A stretch of DNA of 64,000 nucleotides, taken from NCBI GenBank assembly GCA_023055355.1, contig JALJCS010000004.1:28610744-28674743 (forward strand). Reading direction: 5' to 3'. This DNA is from Agelaius tricolor (lineage: Eukaryota; Chordata; Aves; Passeriformes; Icteridae). The notes below the pieces were generated by a model that searched no databases, was not told the DNA's origin, and saw nothing but the letters and a program-made list of their open reading frames with translations. Numbering within the stretch: position 1 is the first letter of the stretch; the number at the start of each line of letters is the position of its first letter. The position numbers and the translations under genes are program-made. This document shows, one piece after another, positions 50,797-63,312 of this stretch.

Positions 50797-52400
50797 TTTC
50801 ACAGAATCACTAAGCAAGAGAATAACTGAAATGCATAGTTGAAGGCTGGAAGAGGCTCTTGTACAACCTCCCTGCTAAAGCAGGGTTACCTGCAGAAAGT
50901 TGGCTGTGATCATGTTCAAATAGCTTCTGAGTATCTTCAAGAAGCGTTCATAACCCTTCTGAGAACCTGTGCAAGTGCTTAGCGACTTTCACAGAGGAAA
51001 AAGTGCCTCCTGCTGTTCAGATGGAAGTACCTGTGTTTCAGTTTGTGCCCATTGTCTCTTGTCATGTCACTTGCCTCTACTGAAAACAACCTGGCTCCCA
51101 TTTCTTTATACTGGCACCCTATATGTTTGTACAAATTAAAGACATAATCCTAAATCTTCTCTCCTCCAGGCTGAACATTCCCAGTTCTCTCAGTCCTCCT
51201 GCATAGGAGAGATTCTTGAGCCTCTAAGTCATCTTTTCTTGGATGCACTCTGGTAGCTACATGTCTCTCTTGTACTGGGGAAATCAAAAGTTGACAGAAT
51301 ACCCTAGATGTGGTCTCGCCAGGGCTGAATAGAGTGGAAAGACCACTTCCCCTGACCTGCTTGAAATGTTCCACCTAATCCACTCTGCGAAGCTTCTATG
51401 GTCTTCTTAGTCCTGTGGACACATTGCTGTTTCCACATGCAGATCTGATCCCCTATAGCCTTTCCTGTAAAGTAGTTTTGAAGAAGAATAATGCCCATCA
51501 TGGATCCTGCATGCCTTCCCCTCCTAAGATCCAGAACTTTGCACTGCTTTTTATTTACCTGTATGAGGTTGCTATCAGATCACTTCTCCAACCTTACGAG
51601 GTCTGGATGGCTGCACAGCCCTCTGGCATGTTATCTTCCCCTCCCTGTCCTGCAACATAATCAAATATTTTAAGGGTATACTTTGCCTTATCATTCTGAA
51701 ATTAATAAAGATATTGAGCATGATTGGACCCAGTACTTGGCCCTGGGCTATGGTGCTCATTACTCTCCTATATTTTGTTGTTGTTTGGGCCTGTCAACAC
51801 ATCTAGCTCTCAGCCCATATCACTGTCTGCTCATCCAGCCTGTACTACTTCCTCTCGACTATGAGGAAGTTATGGGAAAAGGTGTCAGAAGACTTACTAA
51901 ACTGAAGCTAGACAGTATCTTCTCCTCTTCTCTCATCTAGAAACTTGTGATTTGATTGTAGAAGGTTATCAGATATGCCAAGCATGACTTCCCCTTGGTG
52001 AATCTGGGTTTACTACTCCAGATACCTATAGATAACTCTTGTGTCTGGCAAGAGTTCCCAGGATTACTTGTTCTACCGTGTTCCCACATAGGGAGGTAAG
52101 GCCAGATGGGCCTGTAGCTCCCTGAATCCTCCTTCCTGCCCCTGTTGAAGGTAAGGAAATGTGCTATCCTTCAGTTCTCAAGCACCTCTTCCAATTGCTA
52201 CATTTGTTCAAAAATTAGTGCCCCTATATTGCTGGCTTTTGGGTGCATTCCTTAGGGCACAGAGATTAATTAGTGTCTGGTTTCCTTGAGTATTCAGTGA
52301 GCTGACTCTTTATCAACAAGTATATGTCAGTCTCACTCCAGGCTTTTTGCCTGTTCTCCAGGGACTGGTGAAGACTGGGGTCAATGTCTCCAAATTTTTT
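50797..52400 (-). mobile_element. CR1 LINE fragment C (older, diverged subfamily)
   Basis: An antisense CR1 copy. Its 3' end is at low coordinates: 'TTTCACAGAATCACTAAG' at about 50798 is a decayed version of the CATAGAATCATAGAAT end. Moving right are the C-terminal ORF2 region ('CCAGGCTGAACATTCCCAGTTCTCTCAG' near 51167), the 'TTGTACTGGGG' block near 51270, then the RT. A minus-strand frame at 51575-51760 encodes QGQVLGPIMLNIFIN, the CR1 QGSVLGP...FNIFIND motif. Further right (51840-52180) is the minus-strand RT region whose + strand reads GGCCTGTAGCTCCCTGAATCCTCCTTCC. Overall match to CR1 is weaker than for B and D, with large indels, so it appears older. The right (5') boundary near 52400 is approximate. 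Confidence 0.85.
51575..51760 (-). pseudogene. CR1 RT remnant around the QGxVLGP motif
   Basis: A 61-codon open piece in fragment C. Residues 6-20 (QGQVLGPIMLNIFIN) match the conserved RT block that precedes the catalytic ADD. The following residues do not continue the family, showing a frameshift or deletion right after the motif. Confidence 0.7.
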
Positions 52401-53984
52401 AATGTGGTGTTTTGTTGAGATTATTTTGTTACCATGTCAGTAACAATAAAATGAACTGAGGTTGCTCATCTATGATGAGTATAATCTGTTGAAATTTAAC
52501 ATATAAATAAATTAAAATTAAAATGTTTTTAGATAAGCATATGTTTTAAAGAATAAAAAGTGTGAAAACCATGTTTTTATTGCTTTTTTTTTTCTTTTTT
52601 TTTTAATAGAGGGAAAGATGTTCTCTGCTACCCCTTGCAGCCAGTTTCAAAGGATTTTATTGAAATAAGTCTTACTAAAATTAAACCTCTTCTTTTCTGT
52701 TTCATGTACTGCTAGGGTAAGCAATTTGCACCTTTATTGCCTGAAAGTCATAAGACATATCTCACAGTTTCTATCTCAGCTGTAAATAACTATTCTAGGT
52801 TTCTGAGTAACAACTTAAATTGATGAGCTCTGTAATTTGGTAGTCTTTCAGTCCAAGCTAAATAACCTCCAGTTAAGGCAAAAGGCATGTGACCTTTGTG
52901 TTTTAAAATACCATGAAATATTTAATATATCATCGCCTTTAAAATTTAAGTTTATTAGCCTGTAAAATAAAAGCCAAAGTGGTATGAAAATAACATGGTA
53001 GATGTGCTATAAAATATTAGCTTATCCACTCTACTATGTGAAGTTCATTGAAATTTTTCAACTTCACTGAGTTTTTCAATGCCTAAACTAAAGCAAAAAC
53101 TACTATTAATTCAGAGTTTTTATTAATCAAAGTAAAATTTAAGTTAGATAATGTAATTGATAGGATTAGTTCAATAGCAGACTGGAAAAATGCTCAAAGA
53201 GTAAGTAGTATACTCATTATGCCAATTTTTTCTTCCATCAAAGCTATGCTCTCCTATACAAAAAGGGAAAAGTGAACATCAGGATAAATATTGTGGTTAC
53301 ACATAAAATTCTAACAATTTTTTCAGTTGATCTGTATTAGTTAAATATTACATTGCATATTGTTGCATTTATATAGTACTATTTCAACAGCAGTATTTTG
53401 TCTTCCAAAATAAAAATTTGTAGATAGCTTTTGTTTTCTTCTAACTACACACTAATGATTTAAAAGAGCTCCTCAGCCTTTTCCTCAATTAGCTATAAAA
53501 TGCAGTGTTTGGGTACCATTTCTCTTTAATTTTTTTTTAATTCCACATAGTATATATTTGAGGTAAAATTTCCTAAAATTATTGAGTCACAAGACTAAGA
53601 AATAAGCAGCACAATATTTTGAAACATATCCATTTCTTGAGATGTCTGAAAATGCCCCTTTCTATGTTTACCCACTCTATTGAAAAATGTCTGCATCTCC
53701 TTAAGCACTTAAGAGTTTGAAAAATCAATTCATTTTCTCATTTATAATTTAGTAATTGAAGCTATTGGCTCCTGTCTTCTGAGAATCTCAAAACTAGTGT
53801 TCCAGGTATGCAGGATTTCTTTAACCACTTGTACCTAAATGCAAGCAGAGCTGTGCTAAAGTTAAAACTCTAGTTACAGAATTCTTAACCATTCTTTACC
53901 TCAAAATAACTCCATGCCTGGAATATTAGGGAGATAAACTATTTTATATTTAAATAATTTATACACATTTTAATGTTTATACAG
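52401..53984. other. AT-rich spacer between two CR1 copies
   Basis: About 1.6 kb of AT-rich DNA with T-runs at 52585-52603 and no exon or repeat recognised. Confidence 0.6.
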
Positions 53985-54568
53985 GGACAACTTCCACTAG
54001 ATCAATCTGCCTAAAGTCCCATCCAACCATGTCTTGAACACTTCCATGGATGAAGCATCCATAGCTCCTCTAGGCAACCTGTTCCTGTGCCTCACCACCT
54101 GTAAAGTAAGGCATTTCTTTCTAGTATCTAATACAAACCTATTCTCTTCAGTTTGAAGCCATTCCCTCTCAAGCTATCACTACAGGCCCTTGTGAAAAGT
54201 CCTTCTTAGGCCTTCTTTTAGGCCCCATTTGGGTACTGAAAAGCCACAATAAGATCTCCACTTCTTTCTCCAGGCTGACCAACTTCAAAGGAGAGATGCT
54301 CCAGCCCTGTGATCACCTCTATGGCTCTTCTCTGGACTGAGTCCAAGAGCTCCACATCTTTCTTGTATTCAGTGCCCCACACATGGATGCAGCATTCCAG
54401 AGGGGACAGAGGGGACAGAGAAGAATCCTCTTCCCCACCCTACTGGCTGCACTGCTTTGGATTCAGCCCAGGACACGGATGCTGTTCTGGGCTGTGAGTG
54501 TACATTTCCAACTCATGTTTGAGCTTGTTGTTAGCTAACACCCCCAAGTCCTCCTCCTCAGGATACTT

Positions 54569-54859
54569 TCAGTCTATTCTTAGACAACCCTTGGTTTGCT
54601 TAGGATTTCCCCCATTCAAGTGCAGCACCTTGCACTTGGCCCTATTGCAGTTAATGAAGTTAGTGTGGGCCCACTTCTCAAGTGCATCAAACACCCTCTG
54701 GATGACATTCCTGCCCTTCAGTGTGTCAACTGCAGAGCTTGGTGCTGACAACAGACTTGCTGAGGGTTTACTCAATCCCACTCTCCATGTCACCATGTCA
54801 CCAAAGATGTTAAAAACTACTGGCTCTAATACCAGGAGGAATTTGCTGAGGAATGGCAC
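54569..54859 (-). pseudogene. CR1 ORF2 remnant: RT palm end and thumb
   Basis: A 96-codon open frame. Residues about 49-85 (GRNVIQRVFDALEKWAHTNF and the KCKVLHLNGGNP stretch) match the CR1 post-catalytic region. The upstream part where FADD should lie reads as a Ser/Val-rich segment, so the catalytic aspartates have been lost by substitution. The frame ends where the element changes phase. Confidence 0.85.
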
Positions 54860-54886
54860 TCATCACTTCTCCACTTGGACATTGTG

Positions 54887-55255
54887 TCACTGATCACAAA
54901 TCTTTTGAGTGCAGTGGTTTAGCCAATTCCTTATCCACCTAGTGGTCCATCCATCAAATACACATCTCTCCACTCTAGAGACAATGATGTCATATGGAAC
55001 AGTGTCAAACATTTTGTGCAAGTCCAGGTAGATGACATTAGTAGCTTTTCCCTTATCCACCATCACTGTAACCTCATAACAGAAAGCCAGCAGATTTTTC
55101 AGGCACAATTTGCACTTCGTGAAATCTTGCTGGCTGTCATCAGTTACTTCTCTGCTTTCCATGCACCTCAGCATAATTTTGTAGGATGATCTGGTCCATG
55201 ATCTTGCCAGGGACAGCAGCGAGACTGACTGGCCTGTAGTACCTTGGGTGTTCAT
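54887..55255 (-). pseudogene. CR1 ORF2 remnant: RT fingers and first catalytic block
   Basis: A 122-codon open frame covering GQSVSLLSLARSW (decayed 'PVSL' block), the HME-REV...SQQDFTK region, then VIYLDLHKMFDTVPYDI at residues about 74-90 with the first catalytic Asp kept at residue 78, and FDGWTTRWIRNWL at 104-116. These are classic CR1 RT landmarks. A frame change separates it from the thumb piece at 54569-54859, so no complete RT remains. Confidence 0.9.
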
Positions 55256-56841
55256 ATTTCTCTTTTTGAAAATGGGGCTTATTTTTCTCCTTTTCTAGTC
55301 AGTCGGACGTTCTTCAGACTGCCACATCTTTTCAAATATAATGGATAGTGGCTTAGTCACTGCACATGCAAGTTCCTTCATCAATTTCCATCAACTTGTT
55401 TGCCCTCAGGTTCCTTAGGTGTTCTCAAACTCAGTCTTCTGCAGCAGACCGCTCTTCATTGTCCCAGGCCCAGCCTTTGCCTTTGGCAACTTTGTCAATG
55501 TAGCTACTGCACTTGTGTTGAAGACAAAGGGAAAAATGTTTTTGAGCCTTCTCCATGTCCTGCAAAACCATAACCAGCTCTTCTTTTTTTTTTTTCCCAG
55601 AGAGGGCCCACACTTTATCTAGTCTTCCTTTTATCACCAACACACCTGCAGAAGCTTTTATTGTTGCCCTTCATATCCCCGGCCAGATTTAATTCTGTCA
55701 GTGCTTTACTTTTCCTAGACTGATCCCTGGCATCTTGGAAGATCTTTCTATATTTTTTCCAGACTATATGAGTAATTTTTTCATTCTTGAGTCAATTTAT
55801 GAACTGTAAGGCAAAATCATATACCTGTTGATGTGATAAGCAAGCTGTAGTGCAAATATGATATATTTGACTGTATGCAGCTGAAATGGAACCTATTTTT
55901 GATCTCTTAAGCTTATTAAAAAATTAAATAAGAGAACCTTCTGTGTGATGCAATATTTTCTTCAACATTCTAAAGAACTCTGTTTCTATTTCTTTTTAGT
56001 TTAAGTCAGTTTCAACAAAGCTAACTAACATTTTTAAAATATCTCTTTTTTTAGTACAAGACTTTATTTTCCCCCAGGTTATATTATAGTCACGATATAA
56101 GTCTGTAATTGCAAAAATATTTTACCCAGCTTACCTGTTTATCAGCTAACTGATAGCACTGGAGTCTTGCCAGTCTTGTGTTATTGTATCATGACAAATG
56201 AATGAGTCTAGAATCTGCAAATTACTCCTGTATTGAAATACTTTTATTTGGAAATTTTTTTGTTATTTGGTTTTGGTTTCTTTTTTACATTTTAAGCATC
56301 CATATACAATAACTACTCATTTTATTTAATCCAGTTTGGTCTATAGTACTGGTTTTTTAGGCTATTGCATGGAATGAATGCTAATGTTCGTTGTAAAGGA
56401 AATTAAAAGAATAATTAACCTCCCGGAGACACATTCTATCTTCATGCTTCTTTGGGAATGGAACTTCTAGATACATCCCTATAAATTGTGCACATTGCAT
56501 ACAACTAATAAATATATGATGTTTTTTCTGACATTTTCTATGACTATATACCTATCTTCACTTAATTCCGTATTGCTGCCCTGTGCTTTCCAGAGAAGAT
56601 GCTGTCAATCACTTTCCAGCAGAGGGATGAGTAGTAACATGTATTTTATTTTAAGTAGTGAATGAGCCAAGATGTTGACAGCTGAAAAAGAAATTATTCT
56701 GAACTCATTGTACAAACCTTCTCAATTGCAATGCTGAGCGTAAGAATAATTGTGATTTGTGTATTTGACGAGATAATATTAAAGCATCTGCTTTAATAAG
56801 ATATAGAAGGCAAAGAGATAAAAATTAGGACTTTGAAATGG

Positions 56842-56870
56842 TATTTTTACCATTTCAAATGGTAAAAATA
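56842..56870. repeat. 14-bp inverted repeat with 1-base spacer
   Basis: TATTTTTACCATTT (56842-56855) and AAATGGTAAAAATA (56857-56870) are exact reverse complements around one C. A further AAATGGTA just left (56836-56843) creates an alternative overlapping hairpin. Confidence 0.88.
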
Positions 56871-58106
56871 TCCTGAGACAATGTTTTGTATCCAGAAAGT
56901 CTGTATAAGCAGAGATGTGGTGTGACTTAAAACGAGCATCATGGCATCATGACAATATCTTTGTTTTGTTTAACAATATATGATATATATTTTCTTGTGT
57001 CTTCAGGAATTCTTCTACAATTACAGTCAGCCAGTGCTTAGAGCTAAAAAGAACAAAGGACAGGGTGAAGATGTGAAAGAGTGTGTTAGAGAGTTTGGAT
57101 CACATCCTTTCAAGAATGACATTTAGCCAATGCATTTCACTACTTCAAATAGAATTGCTTGTTATTACATGTAAAAATGGCCTCAAGATAGGTGCTGTAT
57201 GTGTAAAGAGAGTTCTGTGGAGTTATAAAAAAAATTCCAGGGTACTTTTAAGAAAAAAAATTTAAATATGTAATTACTGAATTACTGAAGCTACAGCTCA
57301 GCTGTTTTGGTTTGGGCGTTTTTGTTGTTCTTTAATTTAAAAAAACTATTAAATGAACTGTAGCATACCTACTTTCTTGTTCTGAAATAAGTGTCATTGT
57401 TTATGCTAAAATGAGAACAAAAAAGCAAAGGGAAATAACAGATCTCAGATACTAAGTTATTACCTTTTCTACCCTCAAAGATTAGAGATTATGTCATACT
57501 CTCTGTTACTTTATAAAATATTAGTTTATAAAGAAAACTTTTTTTATGACAAGAAGCGCAATAATGCATTTAGTTGTCCTTTGCAAATAAGGTAGCTTAC
57601 GTGCAACAGGTAATGACTTGCATTTATGCACACAGCTAGCAGTGCTCTTTCAGATTTTTGGATATCATCTTAAAAAAATGGAATTGGGATGTATATTGAT
57701 TGAGGACATGCAAAAATGTATACTTTAGGGAGCAGTCATAGAGACCAATTTTAGGTGTGTGAGACTAGTATTTCTAGACCCTTTCTGCTTTACCTGAGGA
57801 TACAAAGCTCTGCTGCAGGGCAGCTCAGAGTACTCAGTTGGGTTTCCTTCTCTGGCAATTACATCCAGAAAAGCCTGTGTCTCTCCCCACAGCAGCAGAG
57901 ATAAGCCTTGCAGAGGTGTTACCCATATTCTTGGATAACCTTTTTGAATACTCTTGGAGAGACCACAAAATGAGATATGTACTCCTTGCATGAGGGTCTT
58001 GCATTAAGCCCCTGCTCTGCTCAGTAGAAATCAGAATGGTAAAAAGCTTTGCTTTGATTGAGCTGGAAGAGAAATCACTCTTCTAAATATCATCGCTTCC
58101 TAGGGT

Positions 58107-58230
58107 AAAACAGAAACAAAAACCAAACAAATGAAGAAACAAAAACAAAACCAATAACATACAAAAACCCCAAAACTAAACCAAAAAAACAAACTAACAA
58201 AAAACAAACAAAAAAAGACCCACCCAAACC
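58107..58230. repeat. A/C-rich low-complexity tract
   Basis: About 120 bases almost free of T and G on the + strand, with CAAA, CCAAAC and AAAAACC units. It is the complement class of the T/G tracts at 35558 and 46565. Confidence 0.85.
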
Positions 58231-59706
58231 ACAGTTTTCAAAGTTTTGTAAATTTAGGCTAGTTCCATTTGGGGCAAGAATGCTCTGTCTCTTACAGTAT
58301 GTGTAGTGTGTCTGTGTAACTGCCAGAGGAAGCCAATATTCAGAAACTTATAGGTTTACAAAATATGCAGGGACAATCCTAAACTATTTCCCTTTCTTCC
58401 TTTAATTTCCCCTTTTACTTCTATTTGTGGCAAAAAAATGTTGATGTCTTATTTAATTTCTTTTTCAAATAATGAAATAAAGTATTCCAACTAAAAGAAA
58501 TCTATTTTAAGACATTTAGTTAACTGGGCAATACTTTATCAGTGCCATCTAGTGTAAGCAACCACAAACCGAAGAATTTTTTCTACTAAATTCACACAGT
58601 ATTACAACAAGTGAAGTTCTAAATGCTTGTCTTTGGTATCAATGTCTCTTCAGCAAATATTTCCTAGCTAAACATTTTATCAAGGAGTTTCAAAATAGTT
58701 TTCTAAAGAGTAGTTATCAGAAAAAGGCTTGTAAGTCTTATGTTTCATTTGAAATTTCAGTAATAACTTTATTGTGTTCCTGAAAGAGCAGTGCAGATAA
58801 ATAGCTTTGTCATTCACATCTGATGATACATCTTAATAATCCGTGTCATACAATCATTCACACTTTGTCAGTAAGGAAGAAGGAGCTACCAAAAAATGTG
58901 AGATTGTAAATCTAATAGATACAATTTCATAAAAATATCTGTTTTAAAAAGCAGACAATAATATAATTCCTGTGATTACAGTAGAAATGTAGGATACTTA
59001 CCTTAGGTAGAGTATCAGTTCTTTTTCACATGTGAGTGACCTTGCTTTTAAGTTTTCACCCACAAATTTTTAGCAATTAAAGCTACTCTTTTCCCTCTTT
59101 GGAGAAACACACTTCTTTTTGATTACTGATCTTTTCAACACAAAAACCAAAAAGTGATTCAACTTGTTTATTGGGATCAGAAGGCACAAAGAATAATTAA
59201 TTTCATAATTCTTTTGCTCAATATTATTAGGTTGGCCACTGACATTATGATTCCTGAAGGAGCTATGCTTTCAAATTACTCAAACCATTGCTCTTGTTTC
59301 AGTCTTCCTCTGAGATGAAAAAGCATGAAACAGAAGATTGAGGTTACCACTGTTTTTCTTGCAATATTAACTCTGAGTCGCTAAATTGTTAATTTTTTTA
59401 TATCAAAACTGAATTTGGATGAAGATGGAATAGAAAGAAGAAATGCACAGTGAAATTTCAAAATCCCTGTGCTCTTTGTTGTGCAGAAGTTTTTATATGT
59501 GTGAAGGCGTGGACATATTTTTTTGTAGCTAACCTGTGTTCGTATATCTAAAAGTCCCAACAGAACTAGAAGCTATTTGAACTATGTATGAACTGGAAAT
59601 AATGTTTTGATTTTTTTTATCTCTCTTGGAATTGAACTTATATACAAAAATACACACAGTTACTTATATTGCATTTATTGTATATGTATATTTGTCTACA
59701 CGTAAA

Positions 59707-59725
59707 TGTGTGTGTGTGTATATAT
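59707..59725. repeat. Short TG/TA microsatellite
   Basis: (TG)6 running directly into TATATAT. Confidence 0.8.
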
Positions 59726-59838
59726 GCATGCAAGTATCTATTATATAACTGTTTAAGTATATCTGGGACTGAGTAGTTTCTGTTAGGGGAATGGTCAAGA
59801 ATGTCCAATATCAGGTCAGTATCAATCCTGATCACTAC

Positions 59839-59878
59839 ATATATAAAATATTAATCTCATATATAAAATATTAATCTC
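59839..59878. repeat. 20-bp perfect tandem duplication
   Basis: ATATATAAAATATTAATCTC occurs twice without a spacer (59839-59858 and 59859-59878). Confidence 0.92.
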
Positions 59879-61003
59879 ACTGTGCAGATATAAAAAATGC
59901 CACAGATCCAATATGAGTCATCTCAGAGGACAGCCTATGGTGCCTGAAGTTTCATGGAGATCACAGTTACAAGGTCTGAGTGCTCTTCAACAAGGGGAGC
60001 AGGATCAGATATTTTTCAATGTTTTTTCTATCTCTGTGTGGATGTTTTATTCTCCTTTACCTCCTTCCTAAGAAAAAAATGTGATCTTCCTCTACTTCAG
60101 GTGATTTAAACCTACAACTAAAAATAACATCTTACGGGACAAGGTGAGAAGCCATATTCTTATAGCTTGATGTTTTCCTAGTTCACCTAAATAATAATTT
60201 TGTGGCAAATGAAGCTTATTTAATTGAAAACAGTAGAAATACGCCAAAAATATGTCACAGCTCTTCGGCAAGGAGGTGGGAAAACTGAATTTTGTCGCTT
60301 CAATGTGGCATCGACCTGGTCATTTTGTACAGTCTATCCATCAGAATGATTGCACTGAGTATTTATTTTCTTTAATGATTTTGTATAATTCAATAGCTAG
60401 ATTAATTCAAAGCAGTGAGGCTCAAAAATATGTGGAGGGTAAATATTTCCATGGAAAGTGGAAATTTCAGGTATGATTACAATAGTGAAGCAAGATTGAC
60501 GAATCTAAGTCTACCACTGAAAAAACTGGAATGTATCAGGAAGCAGGCTGAAAACAGAACTGTCTGTAGATTACTTCTTACCAAATCTACTTTTATTAAA
60601 CTTGTTTGGCCCATTTGATCAGAATTTGCAAATACTTTTTAAGAGAAACTGAAAATTAATATTTGGGGATGTATTAATTGTCTGTTTACTGAGAAATAAA
60701 ATGTTAGCTTTTTTTACTACATATACAGCACCCTTATTAAAAAATATAAATAAAAATTGCTTACCAATAACCTTAGCACATTTAGGAGTCTTTACTAATC
60801 AAAATGATTACGTTATTGGAATTTTTATTTTCCTTAGAGAGTAGCAGTTAAAGCAAATTCCATTGTGCATGTAAAATGGACTTCAAGATCATTTGGTTAA
60901 ATGTCCAAACCCAATAAAATTACACAAAACTAGCTTAATGGGCCATTTAAATTTTTTGCAAAAACCTAAACAGCAAAGCCATTGAACTAAGTATTAAATG
61001 AGG

Positions 61004-61031
61004 TAATATCAGAAAACATTTTCTGATATTA
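61004..61031. repeat. 13-bp-arm palindrome, 2-base centre
   Basis: TAATATCAGAAAA (61004-61016) and TTTTCTGATATTA (61019-61031) are exact reverse complements around CA. Confidence 0.88.
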
Positions 61032-62963
61032 TTTATATACTTCTATTAAAAGGTTTTTTTACCAGGGTATTTTGTGGTAGTATTGATTGCAGAAGGAATT
61101 TTTGGAAGTAATTCAATCTAGTTTTTCTCTGCTAGGCAGCCTTAATTTTGCTTGCAGCTAATGGAAAAGCTTATATAGAGCCAACTTCCTGAAGAAGAAC
61201 ATTTAATTCTAAAAGGTTCTGGAAGGAAAAGTGTCAATGAGTCCTATGCAGCATTCTGTCATCACAAAAATAATCAGATGGTAGCAGCAATAATCTTTAA
61301 AATATATTCTGTAAGTACCTGAATAGGATGATATCTTTTCCTGTATTTGTCAAATATTGTCTTACCATTTTGTATTTCTTTAAGTATTATAGTCAATTGG
61401 ATTATGAGATTAGACTTGCCAAAAGGTTTTGCATGTGCTAAACTTCAAAATTTTGAAGAGCAACTGTGAAAAAAAAAAGTGTGTTTTACAGTTACTTTTT
61501 CATTACTTCCTTCTTTAGAGGGAATTATCTTTCTTTTTCTTTTCTTGTTTCTCCTTAATGATGACATCTGAGTCATGTCCCCATCTTGCTACCTTCACTA
61601 TTTCCTAAAATGATAATATATGTGGCCAAAGAATGCATTCACTTCATAATGGAGGAGAAAGGAAGACAAAACCCACTTTAGCTAATGGAAACACTTTGAC
61701 TTTGTTTTGAGTTTGGTTTTTTTTGTATGTTATTTTAATATTTTTGGCCTTTAACTTATGTAAACCTTAAAATGCTTATTTCCAGTATGGCAGTTTTGTG
61801 AAGAGTGCATGTGTCTTTCAAACTTAAAACAGTGTATACTGTCATGGTGGAATAGTATTTGGGAGGCAATTTCATAAAATATCTTAGTGTTTCATTGCCT
61901 GCAAAATGAGGACTGATAAAAGGTAAATGGAATAGCTATAAAACTTTCTAAATTTCTTTCTTGTTCTCTCACCTGAAAGTGGGATTGCAATGCAAACCAG
62001 GTAAAAGTTTTTGAAGCTTCAGCAATGATGAATTCTTACTTCTCACTATTATTATCTTTTAACACCTTTTCTGACACTTTGAATGTTTTCCCGATAATAC
62101 AAAAATGGACTGATGGGGGGAAAAAAGGCTCTGTGCAATCTTCACAGCTGGTGCAATGTACCATTGTGCCTTGCTGTCATCTGCCCACTTAATTAATACA
62201 CAACATCTGGTTCATTCTTGTATTTACACAAGACTCAAAATAAAATGCATAAGTTTGATTTTTTTCAATCTGTGACAACATGCTTCCTCTCTTACTTCAA
62301 AAATTATTACTGTGAATATTCAAAAAACCCACACTGAAATGTAGAGCTCTACTAAAGAAATAAAATACATGGTTTCATGGTATAAAAATGTAAACATATC
62401 AGCTGTGTTAAAAGAAAGTTCTACTGTTCTGGAAGGTACTTTATGATATTCTAGCAGATAAAAACCCAAACGTATTATCTGAATAATTATTTTAACATGA
62501 TTTGTGACATTTTACAAGTAAATTTATTTCTCTTCAGAGGCATGGAAGATGTGTGCATATTTTGATTTCTGGTCAGTGAGAAGCATGAAATCTGACATGA
62601 TGGATTTATATTTATGCTAATGACTAGTAACTTGCTCTATTTCTGCATTTATTTTCTCAATAGGTGGGTGGATACAAGCAAAAAAATATTAATAGTATAA
62701 CATTTATCTAGGAAAATGCTAAGTTACCTCTACATCACCTTGGTGGCTACACAGATATGTGTGATAGACTCTATTTCTTAGAATTTTTTTAAAGCTGTAT
62801 TGCAAGAATGCCTATTTCTCCTGCATGTGTATATAGTACTTTTCAGCACAGGTTCAGTCTTGATAGCTCTGTGCCAATAATTTAAATTTATGAGTGTTGC
62901 CAAGAATCATGGTGTTCAGTAACAAAAAATATCTTATTATGTTTCCCATCGGAAGAAATCACA

Positions 62964-62995
62964 GAATTTGTGATATAAAGAATTTGTGATATAAA
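62964..62995. repeat. 16-bp perfect tandem duplication
   Basis: GAATTTGTGATATAAA is repeated twice (62964-62979 and 62980-62995) and followed by a partial third GAATT. Confidence 0.92.
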
Positions 62996-63272
62996 GAATT
63001 CTCTAGTAACTGAGTTGTTTATTGCCCTAGCATTAATCCATACTTAATTAATTAAAGCTGGAAGTATGACATATTAATGCTTACTAAACTATTTTTAATA
63101 TTATTGAAAGTTTGATCTTTAGAAATATGAGTGTTTTTTGATGTGTTTTTTTTGCTGTTGTTGGGCTTTTTGTTTGGTTAGTTTTGAATAATAATATTTC
63201 AGGACAAGTTTTGATAAATTTTTCCTGAGATTTGTAAAACCAGTTTGAAGTGGCAATGAATATTTGAGACAG

Positions 63273-63312
63273 TATTTGTTTCAAAATGAGTAGAATATTT
63301 GTTTCAAAATGC
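63273..63312. repeat. 16-bp direct repeat, period 24
   Basis: TATTTGTTTCAAAATG occurs at 63273-63288 and 63297-63312 with an 8-base spacer. Confidence 0.9.

Larger units (their letters stand above)
53985..55770 (-). mobile_element. CR1 LINE fragment D (about 1.8 kb)
   Basis: An antisense CR1 copy. The 3' part begins near 53985 with the family's antisense 'CTTCCACTAGATCAA...CCCATCCAACCATG' wording, missing only the last terminal repeats. Then come the C-terminal domain ('CAGTTTGAAGCCATTCCCTCTC' near 54149; CCAGGCTGACCAACTTC near 54271), the RT palm and the region before RT up to about 55770. Minus-strand ORFs at 54569-54859 and 54887-55255 carry RT and thumb motifs. A short GGGGACAGA tandem expansion sits at 54395-54420. 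It is 5'-truncated and has frameshifts. It shares orientation with fragment C, 1.6 kb to the left, but is better preserved. Confidence 0.92.

Noticed and set aside
51415..51940. Three overlapping + strand ORFs of 60-85 codons
   Set aside because: They are antisense to CR1 fragment C.
54309..54893. + strand ORFs of 62 and 131 codons
   Set aside because: They are antisense to CR1 fragment D, where the real ORF2 remnant is on the minus strand.
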